Assembly: GCF_907164915.1 (NCBI RefSeq)
Contig: NC_061863.1
Coordinates: 23,079,710 to 23,143,709 of the forward strand
Length of the DNA stretch: 64,000 nt
Direction of reading: 5' to 3'
From: Impatiens glandulifera
Lineage: Eukaryota > Streptophyta > Magnoliopsida > Ericales > Balsaminaceae
The notes below the pieces were generated by a model. That model did no database searches. It was not told the origin of the DNA and saw only the letters and a list, made by a program, of their open reading frames with translations. This document shows, one piece after another, positions 56,480-64,000 of this stretch. The stretch's first letter is position 1. Every line of letters starts with the position of its first letter. The position numbers and the translations under genes were made by a program.

Positions 56480-58560
56480 ACATAAAACCCTACACTTCTT
56501 CTTTTTCCCTTATTCCTTCTTCGAATCCATCGTCGCATTCTCTCCTCTCTCGCGCGCGATTCTCATCATTCTGTTGACGTCCGCCTTCTTTCTTCTTCCG
56601 CCGCCCGCCGTTCGTTCATCTTTCTTTCTTCTCTGTTTAACCCGCTGTTCGTCTGCCGGGTAACAATTAATGTTTAGATTTTAATTTTAATTTAAGTTTG
56701 ATTTAGGTTTGATAAGTATGATAAGTTTGATTTATTGATAGTTATAGGTTATTTGATTTATTGTGATTTATGTTTGAATGTTTGATATATTTAATTAGTT
56801 GGTTGATTTAGATTGTTTGATAAGTATATGTTATTTATAGATGGTTTGATGTACATTCCAAACACCGTGGTATAAAAGTAGATAAATATGGGTTTATAAA
56901 TGTTAATGTGAATAGGACATTGAGATCTCAAAGTCATGATCCGTTTGTAATGACAAATCAAGCACACCAGGTTTTTTATGCTACGGATATGACATCTAAA
57001 CATGGATGAAAAATTGTCACAAAGATAAATCATCGGTATTCAAACATCTAGACATGTTTTTATTTATGTGTGTCAAATATGATGACTTATTAAAAATTTT
57101 AACTTTATTTGTTTTTTTCAGATATCATGGCACCTAAATGGGGTACTAGACGAGCACTATCGAGACATTTGAACGAGCTATAAGCTCATGCAGATGATGT
57201 AGAGTCCGTGATCATATGCACTTTAAGGGATCACAACTTCATGATATTGAGAGATTGGATGATCAAGATTTTAGCATTCTCGAGAAGTCTGTCACCCCGG
57301 AGGTGGATTCTCCCGTTTCCGAGACTATAGGTAGTTAATAATAACTTATACTTGATATTTAAATGATTATATAAATTTTAACAAATGTCGTTTTAATGTT
57401 ATTTTGTAGGGTCTTCATTGAGGAGGGGACGGGGGAAGAACAAAAATACGGTTCTTGCGAAAATGGCAACTAGGGAGAATATGAGGTTGGAGTTCAGGGA
57501 CTTGGATGGAAAGCTTATAAGCGATAATGCCTTCTATTGGTCTATCCATATTGGTAGTGTTGTCCGGAAACTTGAAAAGGTGCCACGTCGTTTCAAAAGT
57601 TGGTCTGATATGTCCCAATCCCAATTAAACCATATATGGCAGTCCATCTCTGTGAGTTTAATATTTTTTAACGTGTTTTCTTATAATTTGAAACTTTCAC
57701 AATCCTAAAATATGTTTTATTTTTTATGATCCTTTCGAGTCTTCAACAACCATTCTAATTGACTCCTATAGAGATAAGGTGATGCCACAAACAAAAAAAG
57801 CATGTGATATGTGGAGATATGCGAACAAGAGGTATTACATCGAGCCATATATTGAGGACGGTGACAGAATCATAATAAACCCTCCTCATGAATTTATTTT
57901 TCGAAGATTGGAATTATCTACTTGACTGTCACTACTTCACGCTTGAATTTAAGCTATAGTACGTAGTCATTTATACTTCATTAAATGTTTTTTTGACTAT
58001 TAACTAACTACTATCTTATAATTGTAGAAAAAAATTTAGACCAACGTCGATAAAAGAGAGAAATTGGTATACCCCCACCACACTGGCAGTAAACCATTTT
58101 CGCAAATGGAACGACATATGGTAAGTTTTAGTAAGAGTATTAAATTTTAATAATATGTAACAGATGATATGTAAGTTATTTGTACAAGAGAGGGAAATGG
58201 GACATCCCTTAGTCAAGTAGACTTCTTCCTAAAACTACATACTATGAGAGTGACAGCCGATGATACGACTCACGTGCCTTCTTCGAAAGTTCAGCAGGCC
58301 GTCGTAAATTGTTATTTTTTCTATCGTTTTAGTTTACATGTCTAAGTTTAAAATTACTGACATTAATTATGTAAATAATTGTAGACTGTGATGCTTGAGC
58401 GGCTACAAGAGGAGATGGAGTAGATGCGCGCATGGTAGGACACTGATGCGCAGAAGATAGCACAGTAGGACGTACGACATGACGCTCTATAAGCGCAGAT
58501 TTAGGTGCTTTTGTCTAGGATTCCCCCTCCTCCCCCGATTAGTATTGACATACAATTTGA
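56480..58560 (+). pseudogene. TNP1/Transposase_24-like gene with introns
   Basis: A C/T-rich leader (56490-56660, through GTCTGCCGG) has a donor GTAACA at 56661 and an acceptor TTTTTTTCAG at 57121. Then ATG 57127 reads MAPKWGTRRALSRHLNEL and meets a stop. After a shift, LHDIERLDDQDFSILEKSV splices (57330/57410) to RRGRGKNKNTVLAKMATREN, MRLEFRDLDGKLISDNAFYWS and SWSDMSQSQLNHIWQSIS (donor 57652). Later exons give KKACDMWRYANKRYYIEPYIEDG (about 57785), KERNWYTPTTLAVNHFRKW (58040) and VDFFLKLHTMRVTADDTTHVP (58220), ending in a coiled ERLQEEME tail (58395). This order fits plant En/Spm-associated Transposase_24 proteins, which bind subterminal repeats. Broken by a stop near 57180 and shifts. Confidence 0.5.
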
Positions 58561-58699
58561 GATTTTTGTATTACAATTTGAGATTTTTGATGAAACTTGG
58601 AATTGATTTTCATTTATGAATGGTATTTTTTTTCTAAAGCAACCTCATACAACAATATTGAAACAGGTTTTATAAAATTCAAAACAATGCCAAAATCTA

Positions 58700-59290
58700 G
58701 AACAAGCATTATTAACGTCGGCGTTAGGGGAGTGCCAACGTTGATAAAGAACAATATTAACGTCAGTGTTAGGGAGTGCCAACATTAATAAGAGAACCAT
58801 AAAGGTTCAAACAACTCGAGAGCAATGATTATCAATGTCGGCGTTAGGGGAGAGTCGACGTTGATAATAATTGATTATTAGCGTCGGTGTTAGGTGAGGA
58901 GAGCCGACATTAATATTATTCCTTATAAACGTCGGTACTCATTATTAACGTCTGCTCTCCATCTGACGCCGACGTTAATATTAGTCATTATCAACGTTGG
59001 TTCTCCATCTAACGTTGGCGTTAATAATAATTCTTATCAACGTCGGCTCTCTTCACCTACGCCGACGTTAATATGAATACTTAACAACGTCGGTAATCCT
59101 AACTTACATCGACGTTAATAATAGAATTATAACTGTCAACTCTTCTTCACTAACGTCGTGGTTAAAGATAATAATCTTTTAACGACGATTTTTTTAGTGT
59201 TGAAGACTTTGTTCGGCGACGATAATAAGTATTAACGTCGGTAATTGGGCTTTTAACGACGGCTTGTGTCATATCAAATAGTTTTTTTTT
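58700..59290. repeat. ACGTCGGCGTT dyad array (right subterminal)
   Basis: About ten units such as TATTAACGTCGGCGTTAGGGG and its complement, spaced 35-50 bp, ending with TTTTAACGACGG next to the terminus at 59310. Confidence 0.75.
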
Positions 59291-59310
59291 TCGTTTTTTT
59301 CAGTAGTGTG

Positions 59311-60201
59311 AAACCGTTAGTGTGAACTTATTTTCAATACTAGAGATATTGGTGTAAATATTTAAAGAAGATATGTTAATAAAACCTTTTTATATAAATA
59401 TTGAATAATTTTCTAATAGATATGTATTCACGATTTGGAGGGTGCACTTAAAGTGTTTTGACAAAATGAGACAAAGATATAGATATAGATATTGTATCTT
59501 GGAACAGTCTAATTTCAAGATATATTTTTAGGAAGAATCTCTTCCCATGTTTATCCAAACAATAATGACCGGAGCGGCATGAGATTGTTATACGGTTTTG
59601 GGAGTTGTGTTTGCTTATTGAGATTTAGTTGCAGTTGAAGATTGGTTGAGAAAATAGAGATTAAAATCGATGTTTTCGTGGGCAATGCTTTACATTCTAT
59701 CTATTTCAAATTTGACATGCAGATCGATTAAAACCATTTAGGCTCAATGATCACATATGAATGCCTTTTCAGGAAGTTTTTTTTGTGAACTCCTGTGATG
59801 TTTTAAATTTTGAAAACCGAATAAACTAATTAAATCGATCGTTAAAGTGATGAAACCAAACTATAAATGAAAATAAACAGTTTATGATTTAGGCAAACCA
59901 ACTACAATGATTTGATTGTACATTTGGATATATAAATCGACCAAAACCTAAACGTTAACCGCCTAGATATAATTATTGGAGACAACAATAAAAAAAAAAC
60001 AATACTTTCATGCTCAAAATTAAAATTTTGATTATAATATTACGTTAAGAGTTTAGAAAAGTAGAAATTTTTTTTCTTAAATATGATATAAAATTAGATA
60101 TATTATGTTTAAGCTATAAATATTAAATTATTCATGAAAAAATAATATAATAATATTATCACATTATTTATTTATTTTATAATATTGTGACAATATATAT
60201 A
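59311..60201. other. A+T-rich stretch without recognisable feature
   Basis: No ORF above background, no repeat family seen. Confidence 0.5.
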
Positions 60202-61245
60202 TAGGGGTGTTCAACCGGTCGGTTAACCGGTTAAACGGTTCCGGTTAATACCAGTTTTTGCTTTTATTTTACAAACCGGTTAACCGGCCGTTAATAGTAT
60301 CGGTTTTATCGGTTTTAGTTCTACCGGTTTTGGTCGGTTCTGGCCGGTTAACCGGGTTTAACTAGAAACCGATAATTTAATTTTTTTAAATTAAGTAATA
60401 AACTTATAAAATATTTTTTTTAAAATTATTGTTCGCATTTTCCTATTATACTATTTTCCATCTTTTCTTGTCTCTATTATAATATATTATATTATTATAA
60501 TATAATATAAATATATTTTATTATATTATAATAATATATTTTATTTATATATTTAAGAATATGTATATAATATATAATTTTATTGTAACAATATAATATA
60601 TTTTATAGCTATTCTTTTAGGTTTTTATATGTTTTTTTGAGAAAATTCAAATTTATTATGTCGATTAGTTTTTGACCAACCAAGTATAAGCGAATATGAT
60701 TGAATCCCCTTCTCAACCGATAGAACGGGAAGTGGAATCGGTAAATTATAATTTATAACTTTGATTTTAGGTGTTTCCGTGTTAGACGTGTTGGAGAGAA
60801 AGTTAAAACATGAAATGAAGGTTGAACTTTAAAGACATCATGTTTTAATTTGCTCAACTATTTTGATTTTGTTAATTTATAATTTCACGTTATTGTATCG
60901 TAATAAAAATAATTTTACATATTTTAATGAAATTATTTCAATTTGTTTATAATTTATTTTTGTAAAATTTTATATAGATTATAATGTTTTTTAAAAATTA
61001 TTCTATAAAAATTATTTATAAAATAACTAATACAAATTATAAAATATAAAAATATATAATTAAATTATTACCGGTTTATCGGTTAAACCGTTAGAAAAAT
61101 AGGGAAACCGAAAACCGAACCGTTTAACCGGTAAAAAACCGATTAACCGGAACCGCTAGAACCGGTTAACCAATAAACCGTTAAAATGAAACCGGTTAAC
61201 TATCGGTTCGGTTGGGTTACCGGTTTTCCGGTTTTTTTTTGCATA
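60202..61245. mobile_element. Second hAT-like foldback, AACCGGTT-rich ends, right end eroded
   Basis: It starts TAGGGGTGTTCA (60202-60213), similar to the TAGGGGTGAGCA end of the element at 51134. Both ends (60214-60370 and 61070-61235) are full of GGTTAACCGGTT and ACCGGTTTTACCGG words arranged as an inverted pair around a very A+T-rich core. The expected right TGAACACCCCTA is missing; the end runs into ATATAT. Flanking (AT)n prevents reading a target duplication. Confidence 0.5.
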
Positions 61246-61489
61246 TATATATATATATATATTAAATGCTATATCAAATTATACATGTATATTTAATTTA
61301 TACATATTACATTATAATTACTAATATGAATTTCGTGCATTTACACAAATACAAATAAGTATATATTCAAAATATTATTTATCTATAAATATTTTAGATA
61401 AAATTAATATTATTCAAATTTGAATAATTTAAAATTGGTTTTAGTTTATAAAAATTAAGTTTAATCTTAAATTTAATGTTAAAATATAT

Positions 61490-62235
61490 TTTATCCGTCG
61501 CCACCCCACTTAACCTCTCAATTGACCATCATCTTGTGACTCACACTTTTTCATATACCTTTTTATCTCTCGGGAAACCACCTACCAATCTTAGTCGCCC
61601 TCAATTATTGACATATCTCTAATCTCTCGTCAAACTCAATCACCAATCTTAGTCGACCTCAATTGATGACACATCTCTTATCTCTCGTCAAGCTCAATTA
61701 TCACCAATCTTAATTCCGACCTCACACTCGGCAAACCACACACCACCCACCTAACTTCCATCTCGTGACCTCACACTTTCAAATGCTTGTCAAACCAACC
61801 ACTAATTTCGACCTCATACTCGACAAACCATCCATCGCCCGACCTCCATCTTGTGACCTCACACTTTTAAATGATCGTCAAACAAACCACTAATTCTGAC
61901 ATCACACTCAACAAACCACCCACTACCCACCTAACCTCCATCTTGTGACCTCACACTTTCAAATGATCGTCAAACCAACCACTAATTCCGACATTACACT
62001 CGACAAACCACACACCACATGACCTCCGTCTCGTGACCTAACACTTTAAAATGCTCGTAAAACCAACCAATAATTCCGACCTCACACTCGACAAATCACT
62101 CACCACCCGACTTCCATCTCGTAACCTCACACTTTCATATGTTCACCAAACCAACCAATAACTCCGACCTCCGTCTCGTGACTTCACATTTTCAAATGGT
62201 CGTCAAACGAACCACTAATTTCAACCTCACACTTT
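61490..62235. repeat. Tandem array of about 90-bp units
   Basis: Units carry CC(A/G)TCTCGTGACCTCACACTT, then AAATG(C/A)TCGTCAAACCAACC, ACTAATTCCGACCTCACACTCG and ACAAACCACCCACCACCC. TCTCGTGACC-type marks lie near 61762, 61849, 61942, 62030, 62117 and 62174; the last interval is short (57 bp), suggesting a deletion. Earlier units (61490-61740) are more divergent. Strand-asymmetric: C rich on this strand. Confidence 0.8.
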
Positions 62236-62505
62236 TAGATAACTCGTATTCTTTAATTAAAAGTTGTGTCACCATATATTAAAGTCAATAATGCAGTCTT
62301 GAAAATCTGAAAAGATTTTAACCGATAAATCACTTGAGATTGTTAAAATAATTTTATTATTATATATATATATATATTTTGTATTTGTAAAGAAAATATT
62401 ATATATATATATATATAATGAGAGAAAAAATGTATAATAAAGGATAAAATGTATTTATATAAAATTAATAATGAAAAATAATATAATATATATAAGGTAA
62501 CTACA

Positions 62506-62510
<5 letters not shown>

Positions 62511-62586
<76 letters not shown>
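62511..62586. repeat. (TA)38 microsatellite
   Basis: 76 bp of uninterrupted TA. The minus-strand ORF over it is an artefact of the repeat. Confidence 0.95.
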
Positions 62587-62588
<2 letters not shown>

Positions 62589-62836
62589 GATGGAGAAAAT
62601 AATTATAAAAGAAAAAAATATAAAATAAAATATATTTATAATCTTTAAAATTTAAAATAGAGAGTAGAAGAGAGAAAAAGAGAAAATAACTTGATAGTAA
62701 ACTATACATAATTATTTGAATTATTAATTATGTGAATTATTGTGGTGAATATGGATTTTAAACATTATAATTTAATATTTATTATTAATTAGTTAATTTT
62801 TATATTAATTAAAAAAATTATTTATAATAATAAAAA

Positions 62837-62841
<5 letters not shown>

Positions 62842-62873
<32 letters not shown>
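62842..62873. repeat. (TA)16 microsatellite
   Basis: Uninterrupted TA run inside a block resembling 62400-62720 (ATAATGAGAGAAAAA... ATAAAAGATAAAA), so this TA-containing unit is itself repeated. Confidence 0.9.
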
Positions 62874-62875
<2 letters not shown>

Positions 62876-63396
62876 GAGAGAAAAATATATAATAAAAGAT
62901 AAAACGTATATATATAAAATTAATAATAAAAAAAATATAATATATCTAAGGTAACTATATATATATTAACAAGGGAGAAATTAATTAGGAAAGACAACAA
63001 TATAAGATAAAATATATTATAATTTTTAAAATTTAAAATTTATTTAAGAATAGAGGGTATAGGAGAAAAAAAAGAAAATACTTGAATTATACTTGATATG
63101 ACATAAATTATTGTGGTGCATATTAACTTTTAAACATTATTATACATATTAAGATAAAAAAATATAATAATATCTTAATATTTAATATAATATTTATTTA
63201 TATATATATATATATATTGTAGAGCAAATTATGATAGGTGTAGGTTACTCTAATAACTTTTATCACTTGCTTTCAAAGCTTCTTCAACTTATAGAAAATA
63301 TTACCAATGACTCGATCATATTTTGTTAAACATAATTGTTCTTATGTATATATATTATATTTTGTCATTAATATTTATATTATATATAATTATTAA

Positions 63397-63402
<6 letters not shown>

Positions 63403-63444
<42 letters not shown>
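63403..63444. repeat. (TA)21 microsatellite
   Basis: 42 bp of uninterrupted TA in A+T-rich flanks. Confidence 0.9.
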
Positions 63445-63449
<5 letters not shown>

Positions 63450-63501
63450 TATATAATATATTTTATCTTTCATTATTAATATTTATATTTATTTATTTAT
63501 A

Positions 63502-63698
63502 AGTAATGATATATACAGCACCCTTATACACTTATACAACACTTTCGTACAACACCTAACATTTGGAAAGAAAGAGAAAATATTTTTCTCTTTTGTATTT
63601 TTTTAAGATATATTTTCTCTTTATTTCTAAATGAGGTAGGTGTTGTGCGCGAAGGTATTGTATAAGGGTTGTATAAGGGTGTTGTATATATCATTACT
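63502..63698. mobile_element. Small MITE (197 bp) with about 60-bp terminal inverted repeats
   Basis: The left end AGTAATGATATATACAGCAC and right end GTGTTGTATATATCATTACT are inverted copies. The similarity extends about 60 bp inward (ACCCTTATAC, ACAACACCTA), leaving a short A/T-rich loop. No clear target duplication could be read because the flanks are TA-rich, so the superfamily is open. Confidence 0.7.
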
Positions 63699-63948
63699 CT
63701 ATATTTATATATAATACAAAGTTTTTAAAAATAATTTATATAATTTATATTATCATTAATCATTTATTAATTAATTATATATATAATTATTAAATATCTT
63801 TTATATATTATAACAAATATATTAAAAAATAATTCAAGAGTTAAAAATAGGTGAATAATTAGAAGGTCATCAAGATAATTTATCATTTATATACATATAA
63901 ATAAGAGATTTAATAATCAATTATATAAATATAAAAATTAATGCTAAA

Positions 63949-63984
<36 letters not shown>

Positions 63985-64000
63985 AAGGAGATTTAATATT

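Larger units (their letters stand above)
54520..59310 (+). mobile_element. CACTA (En/Spm)-like element region, probably non-autonomous
   Basis: The right end TTTTTTTCAGTAGTG (to 59310) is the reverse complement of a CACTACTGAAAAA terminus. Dense dyad arrays, as in CACTA subterminal regions, occur at 54520-54990, 55950-56470 and 58700-59290. Between them is a spliced pseudogene like the second CACTA gene (TNP1/Transposase_24). No TNP2 transposase is visible and no CACTA left end was found, so the left boundary is approximate. The left dyad family (CCACGAC) differs from the other two (ACGTCGGCGTT), so two elements may be nested. Confidence 0.5.

Noticed and set aside
62455..62709. Minus-strand ORF with alternating Tyr-Ile
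   Set aside because: Translation of the (TA)38 microsatellite.

Overview
The window is nuclear DNA from a flowering plant, most likely a eudicot. The evidence is one intron-containing plant universal-stress-protein gene, Sirevirus-type Ty1/copia elements, a Ty3/gypsy-type GAG-only family, LINE, CACTA-, hAT- and Harbinger-like DNA transposons, and a very A+T-rich background. No organelle or bacterial sequence, rRNA, tRNA or CRISPR array was recognised. The species cannot be named from sequence alone.

1-18029: nested copia elements on the + strand. Element A (1-3135) is a 3' remnant: decayed gag, a large pol deletion, the last codons of RNase H, a polypurine tract and a long 3' LTR. It abuts an older copia (element B, 3136-7106) that is itself split by a reverse-oriented LINE at 5383-6595 with a 10-bp target duplication. 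Element C (7107 to about 16650) is the best preserved: 5' LTR, PBS, gag, protease, integrase, RT, RNase H, an extra ORF after pol, PPT and a truncated 3' LTR. That LTR is fused head-to-head to an inverted LTR (to 18029), making a foldback of about 2.8 kb. All these LTRs carry a minisatellite of small dyads (GTTAGAC-spacer-GTCTAAC) followed by a CACGTG box.

18030-31268: a long broken + strand ORF homologous to the extra ORF of element C. It is interrupted by an 8.45-kb tandem array of a non-autonomous gag/protease-only LTR element (four LTRs, three internal regions, minus strand, shared 5-bp duplication CATTG) and by a 1041-bp Harbinger-like MITE (TTA duplication).

31300-44170: a decayed minus-strand Ulp1-like gene between inverted subterminal repeats, a 310-bp tandem duplication, a satellite with a period of about 103 bp interrupted by a complete single copy of the same gag/protease element (35675-38758, duplication GAATC), and a probable gypsy LTR.

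44170-51125: CACTA and copia fragments, then the only convincing host gene, a three-exon universal stress protein-like gene (48309-49935).

51126-64000: a 2631-bp hAT-like foldback with an 8-bp duplication whose interior is an inverted pair of kilobase-scale simple-repeat arms; a CACTA-like region (about 54520-59310) with a spliced TNP1/Transposase_24-like pseudogene between dyad arrays; a second foldback rich in AACCGGTT; a tandem array of about 90 bp period; long (TA)n tracts; and a small MITE with about 60-bp inverted ends. Apart from the stress-protein gene, everything described here is transposon or repeat.
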